Source: a virus
Reading direction: 5' to 3' (one strand)
DNA: 32,460 bases
Virus record (IMG/VR): IMGVR_UViG_3300046167_000584
Location: 1-32,460 of that record
The notes below the pieces were generated by a model. It saw only the letters and a list, made by a program, of their open reading frames with translations. It searched no databases and had not been told where the DNA came from. Shown here piece by piece: positions 24,627-30,710 of this stretch (position 1 is the stretch's first letter; every line of letters begins with the position of its first letter). The position numbers and the translations under genes are program-made.

Positions 24627-25114
24627 TAACTCCTGCGGGTAAACCCGCCCCCACCAAAGGGCGGATCACACCTAACTTTACTTTGCAGGAGATGACCAAG
24701 AGCCAGACCGCGACCCGGCTAGGCCTCGACAACACCCCAACAGAGGAACACATCTCCTCCCTTCGGGCGTTGTGTGAAGCAGTCCTTGAGCCTACGCGCA
24801 GCCAGTTCAATGCCCCTGTGATTGTATCAAGCGGCTACCGCAGTGAGTTTCTGTGCGAAGAGATTGGCAGCAAGCCCACCAGTCAGCACTGTAAGGGGGA
24901 GGCTGTTGACTTTGAAATCATTGGGGTCGATAACCACAAGGTCGCTTCTTGGATTCAAGCCAACCTAGAGTATGACCAGTTGATACTGGAACACTATGAG
25001 TCCGGCAAACCCAACAGCGGCTGGGTGCATGTGTCCTACAAGAAGGATGGACAGAACCGCAAACAAGCCCTAACTTTCAATGGTCGCAGTTACCAGCAAG
25101 GTCTAGTTAAATGA
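24536..25114 (+). CDS. Endolysin, M15-type D,D-carboxypeptidase
   Basis: The domain begins at ITPNFTLQEMTKS and contains SSGYRS, TSQHCKGEAVDF (H118, D125) and GWVHVSY (H165), the zinc-binding residues of M15 peptidoglycan peptidases. It would cut peptide links in the cell wall at lysis. The start is unsure: the only canonical start upstream of the whole domain is GTG 24536, overlapping the holin gene by 91 bases; ATG 24692 would cut into the domain. An inverted repeat GCGGG-TAAA-CCCGC just after the holin stop may affect translation. Residue numbers count from 24536. Confidence 0.85.
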   Translation: MVSVSLVYRRDKFVWGEGCRQADEYARKKVVTPAGKPAPTKGRITPNFTLQEMTKSQTATRLGLDNTPTEEHISSLRALCEAVLEPTRSQFNAPVIVSSGYRSEFLCEEIGSKPTSQHCKGEAVDFEIIGVDNHKVASWIQANLEYDQLILEHYESGKPNSGWVHVSYKKDGQNRKQALTFNGRSYQQGLVK

Positions 25115-25275
25115 GCCAATATGATTTCAAGATGACTATCGTGGAAGGGGATGATGGTTTCCCCGTGTTAGTGCTGGAGTTTTCTGGGCTTGCTGATATG
25201 GAAGAAGCGGAAGAACTATCAGAAGAGTTGTTCGCTATTATGTCCGGCGAAGAGCCGCAATCATACCTACACTAG
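25111..25275 (+). CDS. 54-residue acidic protein, last late gene
   Basis: The ATG at 25111 overlaps the endolysin stop by 4 bases and the frame ends in TAG at 25273-25275. The product is acidic and helical in its second half (ADMEEAEELSEEL). I do not recognise it. Its stop shares CTAG with the stop of the opposing early gene, so the two blocks meet with no spacer. Confidence 0.65.
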   Translation: MSQYDFKMTIVEGDDGFPVLVLEFSGLADMEEAEELSEELFAIMSGEEPQSYLH

Positions 25276-25784
25276 AAGGTGATTGATTCCATTACTTGTT
25301 TGGGGTCTAGCAACTCATCTTGCGTTGCGCTGTAGCACTCTTTTCTAAAGTTTGGTGGCATACCATAGCGCGAGGGGAGGTAGAGTTCTGCCGACCACAT
25401 ACCACCAGCAAGGTCATACTCCCCATCTTGTCCAGTCATCAACACAAACATATTGATAGCAGGATTTTTTCTCATTGAAACTAATCTGCCGTTTTTGTGA
25501 ACGGTTGTTTTTACATCGATGACTAAGTTATTAAATGTGAGGTCGCCCGGATCTTCACCATTGAGGGAGGAGCGGTGATAGATCTCGAAGATTTCTGTTG
25601 GGTAAACGCCTAGCATTTTGGAGAAAGCCAGTTCACCCATCGCACCTTCGTAATCAACGAAGATAGGGTCTTTGGGAGATACCCTTAGTGCATCTTCTGG
25701 AGCGACCTCACGAGCAGCAGCGTTACGGGAACGCGCTACAAAGAGGCAGAGTCTTTTCTCTGCTTCATTCAGAGTGGTGTGCAT
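25272..25784 (-). CDS. PD-(D/E)XK nuclease-like protein, end of early block
   Basis: This encodes 170 residues. The core is GAMGELAF (E51), GEDPGDLTF (D81) and LVIDVKTT (D90, K92), in the order and spacing of PD-(D/E)XK nucleases. The N-terminal 45 residues are helical and the C-terminal part has several aromatic residues (MWSAELYLPSRYG) seen in restriction-like nucleases. It is the last gene of the leftward block and overlaps the preceding gene by 20 bases. Substrate is unknown; host DNA attack or trimming of replication products are both plausible. Confidence 0.72.
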   Translation of the reverse strand: MHTTLNEAEKRLCLFVARSRNAAAREVAPEDALRVSPKDPIFVDYEGAMGELAFSKMLGVYPTEIFEIYHRSSLNGEDPGDLTFNNLVIDVKTTVHKNGRLVSMRKNPAINMFVLMTGQDGEYDLAGGMWSAELYLPSRYGMPPNFRKECYSATQDELLDPKQVMESITF

Positions 25785-26106
25785 TATTGAAAAACTTTTC
25801 TTGTGACATCAGCCCCACCCCAATACGCACCATGTTATACAAGGCGCGAGGGGTCATGCCCCATACATTGTAGGAGGGGTCAACTGTATCATCTCGGACA
25901 CATAGCTGCGCCGGATACTGCGGGTCGTTTGATTGTCGGATATAGACAAGAATGTTTTCTGGCACATCCATTTCTTCAAGGGCTTTCATTGCTGTCGCTG
26001 CCCTCATTTCTTTCCAACCAACTGAATCGTTTGGCATAGATGCAATCTCGCGCAGCTTGCCCTCTGCTTGGATTGCTCTTTGCTGCCATGCTGTTAGTTC
26101 ATCCAT
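25765..26106 (-). CDS. Hypothetical 113-residue early protein
   Basis: This begins MDELTAWQQRAIQAEGKLREI, a helical start as in many small phage proteins, and continues as a mixed soluble protein. I see no motif. It overlaps its upstream neighbour by 8 bases and its downstream neighbour by 20, so it belongs to the leftward operon. Function is unknown. Confidence 0.7.
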   Translation of the reverse strand: MDELTAWQQRAIQAEGKLREIASMPNDSVGWKEMRAATAMKALEEMDVPENILVYIRQSNDPQYPAQLCVRDDTVDPSYNVWGMTPRALYNMVRIGVGLMSQEKFFNNAHHSE

Positions 26107-26314
26107 AATATGTTGTCATCTTCCCGACTAATTCTTCGTAGTCCTTGAGGGTCATTCTAATCTTGTGGCCTATCTTGACCACTGCCACACTGTGCTTGCG
26201 GCATAACTTCTTCACATCTTGAGGGGGGACGGACAGTGCCGCCCCCACCTCTTCGATGGTCAGTAGCTTAGAAGGGGATGCTGTCGTCCACTGGCTTGCT
26301 ACGTGCTTCTGCAT
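26099..26314 (-). CDS. Helix-turn-helix DNA-binding protein (excisionase/MerR-like)
   Basis: The start is taken as ATG 26314 because AAGGTGG lies at good distance before it (71 residues). The core LLTIEEVGAALSVPPQDVKK, followed by VVKIGHKIRMTLKDYEEL, has the form of the small winged HTH (excisionase, MerR-like) fold: first helix pair, then a beta wing and a final helix. Such proteins bind DNA as regulators or recombination factors. No integrase is present, so a transcription regulator is more likely; the 20-bp spaced repeats near 31903-31934 are a candidate target. Confidence 0.7.
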   Translation of the reverse strand: MQKHVASQWTTASPSKLLTIEEVGAALSVPPQDVKKLCRKHSVAVVKIGHKIRMTLKDYEELVGKMTTYYG

Positions 26315-26639
26315 TGTTACCACCTTGTTGTTTGTCGCTGAGTGAGAGGGACATGAAACTCATGTCATCCTTCTGCTTGCGCCAAGCGGCAACTCGTCTG
26401 CTACCAATCGGCCCCGTATAGTCTGGTGAGTTTGCATTCTCACCTTTGTCATTCGGGAACAAAGTTCCAACCTTCTCATAGATGTCCATAATCTTCTTGC
26501 CATCTGGCAGTGTAGACATGGTGACAACCATATGGCTGTCTTTGCCATCGTTGTTTACACGCCCTGTAAGGATCATCTTGTGGTTATCACGAGGGGGGAA
26601 TACCGCCCCGCTATCTGTGTTGTCGTAAGTCTGGCTCAT
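26268..26639 (-). CDS. Single-stranded DNA-binding-like protein with DDSIPF tail
   Basis: The ATG at 26639 sits in a TAATG overlap with the annealing protein gene, after AAAGGAGA. The 123-residue product has a beta-rich body (KMILTGRVNNDG, DIYEKVGTLF, RRVAAWRKQKD, FMSLSLSD), a Gln/Asn/Gly linker, and ends in DDSIPF. This acidic-then-IPF tail is the well-known partner-binding tip of bacterial SSB proteins. I infer an SSB-like role with recruitment of host replication or repair enzymes. The body is not a standard SSB OB-fold by eye, so the fold is uncertain. Confidence 0.65.
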   Translation of the reverse strand: MSQTYDNTDSGAVFPPRDNHKMILTGRVNNDGKDSHMVVTMSTLPDGKKIMDIYEKVGTLFPNDKGENANSPDYTGPIGSRRVAAWRKQKDDMSFMSLSLSDKQQGGNNAEARSKPVDDSIPF

Positions 26640-26944
26640 TACCAATCTCCTTTTACGCCTTTACTATCTGCCGCATACTTGTTGTCGTGTTCACCGAGGA
26701 ACACATCGGCGTTGAATCCAAGGTGCGACAATGCCTTGGTCAGCCCATCTGTGACAGCCATCTTGGGTGCGTCTTCTGCAATGCGGTCTTTCTTATAGAA
26801 AGTCCTGCAACCAGTGAACGGCCCGAAGCTGTTGTGTGCGTTGCCATGCCAAACTGTAATGTGTGCAAGAAACGCCACATCACCATTCGCCATAGTGATT
26901 GTCTCTGTTTGGGAATGCCACCCCCAACCTTGACCCACCGGCCC
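26639..26944 (-). CDS. Rad52-like annealing protein, C-terminal part (frame broken)
   Basis: From the break at 26945 the frame reads GPVGQGWGWHSQTETITM, then DAPKMAVTDGLTKALSHLGF and ADVFLGEHDNKY, ending at TAA 26639-26641. These segments are hallmarks of phage single-strand annealing proteins of the Rad52/ERF type: the K-A-x-T-D-x-x-x-x-A-L pattern and the ADVF.G..DNKY end. A longer open frame begins at 27010, but its first residues are out of phase. Overlaps the SSB-like gene start by one base, fitting a joint role at single-stranded DNA. Confidence 0.8.
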   Translation of the reverse strand, partial: GPVGQGWGWHSQTETITMANGDVAFLAHITVWHGNAHNSFGPFTGCRTFYKKDRIAEDAPKMAVTDGLTKALSHLGFNADVFLGEHDNKYAADSKGVKGDW

Positions 26945-27128
26945 GAAAGGCGCGTGTGGCCTCTCGAACCTGATACATTGGGTCAATGCTGGTAAAGGAA
27001 CGTGACCCAAAGCTAACCGGCTTCAGGTAAGCTGAGTCCGATGGGGACACCTTCTCCCATAGTTCCATATTGTTCGTCGATTTGTTTGCTGCCCTCGCTG
27101 CGTTGGGGGCTAGGTTGTTCACTGTCAT
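26880..27128 (-). CDS. Rad52-like annealing protein, N-terminal part (frame broken)
   Basis: The start ATG 27128 is preceded by GAAAGGAGAAACAGC. The N-terminus MELWEKVSPSDSAYLKPV, then SRSFTSIDPMYQVREATRAF, matches the opening of phage Rad52-like proteins (MxLWxxV ... IxPxYxxxxATxAFGPxGxGWGW). After ATRAF (base 26946) the frame is lost: ignoring the base at 26945 leads straight into GPVGQGWGW of the next frame. The joined protein would be about 163 residues. Sequence error is the simplest reading; a +1 slip on TTT-C is a less likely option. Confidence 0.75.
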   Translation of the reverse strand: MTVNNLAPNAARAANKSTNNMELWEKVSPSDSAYLKPVSFGSRSFTSIDPMYQVREATRAFRAGGSRLGVAFPNRDNHYGEW

Positions 27129-27309
27129 GCTGTTTCTCCTTTCGCACTACTGTTAGAACAAGTCTGCTGTTGCGGTATTCAATCCGCACTGCTTCATCTG
27201 GAGTGTGAAGCCACACTGAACGCCAGCCAAGCTGGTATTCATTTCCTATTAGGTGGATAAGAGGTTCTGCCTCTTCACTTATCAATGGTGATGCTGTATA
27301 ATCGGTCAT
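27013..27309 (-). CDS. Hypothetical early protein overlapping annealing gene
   Basis: The ATG 27309 follows CGAAAGGAGGTAACAGC, a strong ribosome site. The open frame gives 98 residues; the first 60 look like a folded domain (LIHLIGNEYQLGWRSVWLH, then VRIEYRNSRLVLTVVRK), and the last 38 overlap the annealing protein gene by 116 bases and are low-complexity. The long overlap is unusual here and may signal another small frame error. I do not recognise the fold. Confidence 0.6.
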   Translation of the reverse strand: MTDYTASPLISEEAEPLIHLIGNEYQLGWRSVWLHTPDEAVRIEYRNSRLVLTVVRKEKQHDSEQPSPQRSEGSKQIDEQYGTMGEGVPIGLSLPEAG

Positions 27310-27331
27310 GCTGTTACCTCCTTTCGACAGC

Positions 27332-27360
27332 GGGGGCAGGGTTTCTACTCCCCTGTCCCC
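27332..27360 (-). other. Intercistronic stem-loop before a strong ribosome site
   Basis: On the minus strand, GGGGACAGGGG and CCCTGCCCCC can form a stem of about nine pairs around an 8-10 base loop, starting at the stop of the exonuclease gene. It is followed by TCGAAAGGAGG and the next start rather than by T residues, so it looks like a message-processing or stability element and not a terminator. Confidence 0.5.
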
Positions 27361-28175
27361 TACTTCTTTATGTTAATGCGTAGCGAACCACGCTTGTCTC
27401 GTTTGATACTAAGTTCATCGGTATAGACCTCGCGTTCATCTAGCCCGACCATTGCTTTCAAGTCCTTGCCAGCAGCAGCATGTTCCTTTGCTGCTTCTTT
27501 AGTGCTGATGTATTCAGCCGCTCTCACTCTGAAATAGTTGTCGCTGCTTGCGTCACGCGCCACCATATCGTCAATGGGTATTTGGTCTATGCCTATAGGG
27601 AAGTGCGGCATTGCTTGAGGGGGTTCTTCCTCACGAACAACGTGACCCCAAAACTCTTTTAGATGAACAAACATTTGCTCTAAGAACTGCTGGTCTTTTG
27701 CAACCTTCACATATTCATAGCGACCATTGCCAAAGATGTTTGCAAAATACATTGCTTTCACCCCAGAGATTTCTAGGTAAAGCTGTAGCTGTGGCATGTA
27801 TCTTTCAAGCTGGCTTCGCATTGTTGAGCGGTCATTTGTGTGCTTGCACTCCAAACCATACCTCTCACCGCGCATCATAAACTCAGCGTCAAGCGTTGCC
27901 CGACACGGCACACCATTCCATTTGTAATGGTATCTCTGTTCATGCGTGGCTGCGTTAGGGTCTTTGAAGCACTCGACTTGCATGTGCTTTGAGAACCACT
28001 TGATGTTAAATTCCTCAGTCCAAACGCCAAGCTGGACAGGCAAGACATCGGACAGGTCAACACCATTCTTCAAGCCCATCTTCTCTAACCAAAGGTCGTG
28101 CCAATCACCGTCCATGATTCGCAAGGCACAACTGCCGCCGATAGATGCTTTTCTGATTTCGTTATCTCTACTCAT
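27360..28175 (-). CDS. YqaJ-type viral recombinase exonuclease
   Basis: The ATG 28175 follows AAAGGAAGGCAA (271 residues). Family motifs appear in order: IGGSCA (12-17), QLGVWTEEF (48-56), ATLDAEF with D96, GLECKH with E109 and K111 (the D-ExK metal site), and YMPQLQLYL (126-134). Such 5'-3' exonucleases pair with a single-strand annealing protein, here encoded two genes on, to recombine or repair phage DNA and help build concatemers. The C-terminal 80 residues are helical and charged. Confidence 0.88.
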   Translation of the reverse strand: MSRDNEIRKASIGGSCALRIMDGDWHDLWLEKMGLKNGVDLSDVLPVQLGVWTEEFNIKWFSKHMQVECFKDPNAATHEQRYHYKWNGVPCRATLDAEFMMRGERYGLECKHTNDRSTMRSQLERYMPQLQLYLEISGVKAMYFANIFGNGRYEYVKVAKDQQFLEQMFVHLKEFWGHVVREEEPPQAMPHFPIGIDQIPIDDMVARDASSDNYFRVRAAEYISTKEAAKEHAAAGKDLKAMVGLDEREVYTDELSIKRDKRGSLRINIKK

Positions 28176-28201
28176 TTGCCTTCCTTTCAATACAAATTAG
28201 G

Positions 28202-28738
28202 TCAGTTCGTATCAGTTTGTCCAGCATTTAATAGCCGTTCTTTTGCTTTTTCTGGTATGCGGCACAGCACCTTTGCCATGTGGCTGTTGCCCAGTTCTTT
28301 CTTGGTGCGTTCAATAGCTGCGTCACACTTCTCGATTGTCCAGCCTTGACTAGCCGGGTCGGCCTTTGATGTAGAGGGACGGTCGCCTTCTTTTACAGGT
28401 TTGGACAGCCTGTCCCACGTTGCGTTAGTCTTGTTTTGCATTGCAACGTAATCGCCATTCACCTTCCCTGCCTGCTTGGCAACAAGGGAGGGGGTGAACC
28501 AGATGCGGAAGTCATGTGCTGCAACACACCTGTCCCACACCTTTGCAAGCAAGTCGTTGAACACATCTACATTAGGTATGTCGCTGCTCAACCGAGTGTT
28601 GATTGCTCGGCGTATCTCTTCGCCATACATCTTCTTTGCGGCATCGCTTTGCTTTGCATTGTTTGGCGGCAAATACATAACCGCCATCTTCTTTACAAAG
28701 TGTTCGTGTATTAGTGCTTCACGCTGTGCGAAGTCCAT
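28202..28738 (-). CDS. Hypothetical replication-region protein
   Basis: This 178-residue protein starts at ATG 28738 after AGGAGGTAAAC. It is largely helical, with a central VFNDLLAKVWDRCVAAHDFR, an IWFTPSLVAKQAG segment, a Lys/Ser/Thr linker at about 112-130 and a C-terminal helix. The domain-linker-domain form, and its place between the DnaA-like and exonuclease genes, would suit a replication adaptor, but no motif supports a specific function. It overlaps the DnaA-like gene by 20 bases. Confidence 0.7.
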   Translation of the reverse strand: MDFAQREALIHEHFVKKMAVMYLPPNNAKQSDAAKKMYGEEIRRAINTRLSSDIPNVDVFNDLLAKVWDRCVAAHDFRIWFTPSLVAKQAGKVNGDYVAMQNKTNATWDRLSKPVKEGDRPSTSKADPASQGWTIEKCDAAIERTKKELGNSHMAKVLCRIPEKAKERLLNAGQTDTN

Positions 28739-29126
28739 GTTTACCTCCTATTGAGTCTATCATTTTTTGAACCTCTATTTTTTGTTGCTTAACGCCTTCG
28801 ATTCGTTTCTTTTCTTCAACCACAGCAATCAAATGTATCTGTGATATTGCAAGACTTACATCTTCCTTTATCATTCTTTCTGCTGCAATTTTTTTGTAAG
28901 CATATAGAACTGTTGTGTGGTCTCGATCACACTTTCTTGCAATCTGAGGAAGGCTATATCCAGTGTAAATATAGCCCATGTAAAACAGAATATGTCTTGG
29001 TTTGACAAATTCATTTATTCGAGATTTGCCAAGTAATTGTTCTGGTTGAATCTTAAAATACTCGCACACTGCTTTTACTAAACACTTAAAAGCAAAGCGA
29101 TCAAGATTGATTTCGTCATCAAACAT
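28719..29126 (-). CDS. Stand-alone DnaA domain IV (replication initiator DNA-binding) protein
   Basis: This 135-residue protein matches the C-terminal DNA-binding domain of bacterial DnaA: FKIQPEQLLGKSR (25-36), VKPRHILFYMGY (41-52), YSLPQIARKCDRDHTTVLYA (57-76). RDHTTV with the following helix is the DnaA signature that reads the DnaA box. The ATPase and oligomerisation domains are absent; instead a charged helical tail of about 50 residues follows. It likely binds DnaA-box-like sites to recruit or mimic host DnaA at a phage origin, or to regulate promoters. ATG 29126 follows GGAGAAAGAAA. Confidence 0.88.
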   Translation of the reverse strand: MFDDEINLDRFAFKCLVKAVCEYFKIQPEQLLGKSRINEFVKPRHILFYMGYIYTGYSLPQIARKCDRDHTTVLYAYKKIAAERMIKEDVSLAISQIHLIAVVEEKKRIEGVKQQKIEVQKMIDSIGGKHGLRTA

Positions 29127-29451
29127 TTTCTTTCTCCATTAGTTCTTCTACAATTCTGTCAGGCACAATCAGCACCCATTTTGGTGAGCCTTCTTCCCCC
29201 TTGCCCAGCTTGAACAGGGCAACATCTCGGTTCTTTAATACCGAGAATGGAGAGGGGAAGCCTTTCTCTTTGCGATACTTAACCTCGGCAATATATTCTC
29301 GACCATTCAATGTAATCACTAGGTCGCCGGAATACTCTCCACCAAGCGCGCCGGATAGGGGCTGGCGTTTGACCGCCAAGCCCCACCCCTTGAACAGTTT
29401 CACGAACCAGTTTTCGTGGTATGTTCCCTTTGCTTTACTTTTGCTGGTCAT
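29119..29451 (-). CDS. Hjc-like Holliday junction resolvase (PD-(D/E)XK)
   Basis: This encodes 110 residues from ATG 29451 (ribosome site GGAG). Motifs: E13 in TYHENWF, GGEYSGDLVI with D43, YIAEVKYRK with E56 and K58, and an FPSPFSVL segment after the site, as in archaeal-type Hjc and phage relatives. It probably cuts four-way junctions made by recombination so that genomes can be packaged. It lies directly before the DnaA-like gene with an 8-base overlap. A general endonuclease is the alternative. Confidence 0.8.
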   Translation of the reverse strand: MTSKSKAKGTYHENWFVKLFKGWGLAVKRQPLSGALGGEYSGDLVITLNGREYIAEVKYRKEKGFPSPFSVLKNRDVALFKLGKGEEGSPKWVLIVPDRIVEELMEKENV

Positions 29452-29611
29452 CTGCACAACTCCAATCTACGTCATCAAATTGACGCTCGATTGTAACTGG
29501 GACAATGACTGTCACATCGCATTTATTACAAGCCCAAGCCTCTGCTTCTCCGAAGCTATAATCAAAGCAATACTCTAACTCGCCTTCATTGCATTTCTTA
29601 CACTTGCTCAT
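29435..29611 (-). CDS. Small zinc-ribbon protein (58 residues)
   Basis: The ATG 29611 follows ACGGAGAAACAAA. The product holds C4-x2-C7 (CKKC) and C28-x2-C31 (CNKC), a four-cysteine zinc ribbon, with an acidic end. The fold matches many small phage zinc ribbons that bind nucleic acid or proteins. It overlaps the resolvase gene by 17 bases and the upstream Cys4 protein by 14. Confidence 0.75.
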   Translation of the reverse strand: MSKCKKCNEGELEYCFDYSFGEAEAWACNKCDVTVIVPVTIERQFDDVDWSCADDQQK

Positions 29612-29771
29612 TTTGTTTCTCCGTTTGTGCTTTGGTGTAACAGGGGTCGCACCATGTCTCATGCCCTACAGGGTCGGGACTAACCAGCAAGCAAACAAAT
29701 TGGTGAGTTACCTCTCCACAGATGTCGCACTTTGCTGGCTGTCCTTGCTTGTCTATCTTTCTCTTAGGCAT
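29598..29771 (-). CDS. Small Cys4 zinc-binding protein (57 residues)
   Basis: This frame from ATG 29771 to TAA 29598-29600 encodes 57 residues starting MPKRKIDKQGQPAKCDICGE. Paired cysteines C15/C18 (CDIC) and C41/C44 (CDPC) imply a zinc site; H23 and C27 lie between. It starts one base after the previous stop and overlaps the following zinc-ribbon gene. Two Cys4 proteins in a row suggest related or paralogous roles, but their sequences differ. Function is unknown. Confidence 0.7.
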   Translation of the reverse strand: MPKRKIDKQGQPAKCDICGEVTHQFVCLLVSPDPVGHETWCDPCYTKAQTEKQNEQV

Positions 29772-29772
29772 G

Positions 29773-29973
29773 TTAAGACAACTGGGTTACGTTATATTTA
29801 TCATCTTCAATGTGAGTGGCCTTCACGCTTCCTATCATTTCATTATTGACATGAAACTCATGGTTGCCAGACCTCCACATTTTCAATGCTTCCTCTTGAC
29901 TGTTGGCATAGATTTCATACTCCCATGCACACTCGACATCAGCCAATACTAAAAATCTCCTTGGCTCTGACAT
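29773..29973 (-). CDS. Hypothetical 66-residue early protein
   Basis: I choose ATG 29973, which has GAGGAGGAAATGGA before it, over the longer frame. The product (MSEPRRFLVLADVECAWEYE start, then IYANSQEEALKMWRSG) has a beta-alpha-beta look. Phage proteins with a short strand, a YxANSxEEAxxxWxxG segment and a further strand are common, with no known role. It overlaps its upstream neighbour by 25 bases. Confidence 0.65.
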   Translation of the reverse strand: MSEPRRFLVLADVECAWEYEIYANSQEEALKMWRSGNHEFHVNNEMIGSVKATHIEDDKYNVTQLS

Positions 29974-30167
29974 TCCATTTCCTCCTCTGATAGATTTGTT
30001 TCTTCCCACTTGTCAATCATTCTGCTGACAAACACGCCCCGCTTGAAGGCGGGGTTGTCTTCCTCAAATAAATCGGCAAGGCGTTCAGCATCAGTCGGTG
30101 TGCTAAGTAGCGGCCCGACATTATCTACAAGCCACTCGTAATGGCGGCGATAAAATAGTGTGTTCAT
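29949..30167 (-). CDS. Hypothetical 72-residue early protein
   Basis: The ATG 30167 overlaps the upstream stop (TAATG); a TTG at 30179 would give four more residues. The sequence starts MNTLFYRRHYEWLVDNVGPL and contains AERLADLFEEDNPAFKRGVF. The pattern looks like a conserved helical phage protein, of a kind often seen in marine phages, without known function. The acidic C-terminus overlaps the next gene. Confidence 0.65.
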   Translation of the reverse strand: MNTLFYRRHYEWLVDNVGPLLSTPTDAERLADLFEEDNPAFKRGVFVSRMIDKWEETNLSEEEMECQSQGDF

Positions 30168-30355
30168 TAGTCTTTCCAATCGTTGAGATACACCACAGCT
30201 GCGGGTGTTTCTTTAATTTTGTCAGGGTATTTGAGGTTGATTTTATTTAGATAGGTTGCGAGGTGCATCAGCTCTATCGCTGCTGCGTCTGCTGCAATCC
30301 TGTCTCCTGATTCAAGTGCTTCAATGTAAGCACCAATAGTTCTGTTCCAGTTCAT
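30167..30355 (-). CDS. Hypothetical 62-residue early protein
   Basis: The start ATG 30355 is set by the ribosome site TCGAAAGGAGAATGAC. The product is a short helical protein (MNWNRTIGAYIEALESGDRI, then AADAAAIELMHLATYLNK). No motif is recognised. A strong stem-loop precedes its ribosome site at 30389-30428. Confidence 0.6.
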   Translation of the reverse strand: MNWNRTIGAYIEALESGDRIAADAAAIELMHLATYLNKINLKYPDKIKETPAAVVYLNDWKD

Positions 30356-30388
30356 GTCATTCTCCTTTCGACATTGACGGGCGATTGA

Positions 30389-30428
30389 CCACAGCACCCG
30401 CCCTCACTTGACGGGGGCGGGGCTGTGG
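30389..30428 (-). other. Strong intercistronic stem-loop in early block
   Basis: CCACAGC (30389-30395) pairs with GCTGTGG (30422-30428) and CCCGCCC (30397-30403) pairs with GGGCGGG (30415-30421), a 14-pair stem with one bulged base and an 11-base loop. On the transcribed minus strand it is followed by no T run but by TCGAAAGGAG and the next start. It is likely an mRNA-stability or processing element. One arm contains TTGTCCACA, one base from a DnaA box. Confidence 0.65.
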
Positions 30429-30439
30429 ACAACGCCCAG

Positions 30440-30679
30440 TTATTCAGCGGCCATTTGTTTGGCCTCATGTCTTTTTGTGATGACAGCTTTTGCATCACGC
30501 AATCTTTTGAATGGCTGGCTAAGTGTCATTGTTTCACCAGTTGCGTCTACCCATGACCCGTGTATTACGTGCCATTGTGACCTGCGCTTTTCAATTTGTG
30601 CTACTTGCTTGCCATCTGCGTATGCAAGATAGCCCCTTTCATCATTGAAAAAGCCAGTGTATTTCTCGAATGTAATCAT
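30440..30679 (-). CDS. Hypothetical 79-residue early protein
   Basis: The ATG 30679 has ATCGAAAGGAGTAGAAAG upstream. The sequence MITFEKYTGFFNDERGYLAY and the later KRRSQWHVIHGSWVDATGE suggest a small beta-sheet protein with a basic helical tail (RDAKAVITKRHEAKQ). Not recognised. The longer open frame upstream lacks a ribosome site and overlaps the previous gene. Confidence 0.65.
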   Translation of the reverse strand: MITFEKYTGFFNDERGYLAYADGKQVAQIEKRRSQWHVIHGSWVDATGETMTLSQPFKRLRDAKAVITKRHEAKQMAAE

Positions 30680-30710
30680 CTTTCTACTCCTTTCGATGAT
30701 TGGGGTTGCC

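Noticed and set aside
26099-26314. Excisionase implying a temperate phage
   Set aside because: No integrase, attachment site or lysogeny repressor is visible; the HTH fold is equally common in lytic-phase regulators.
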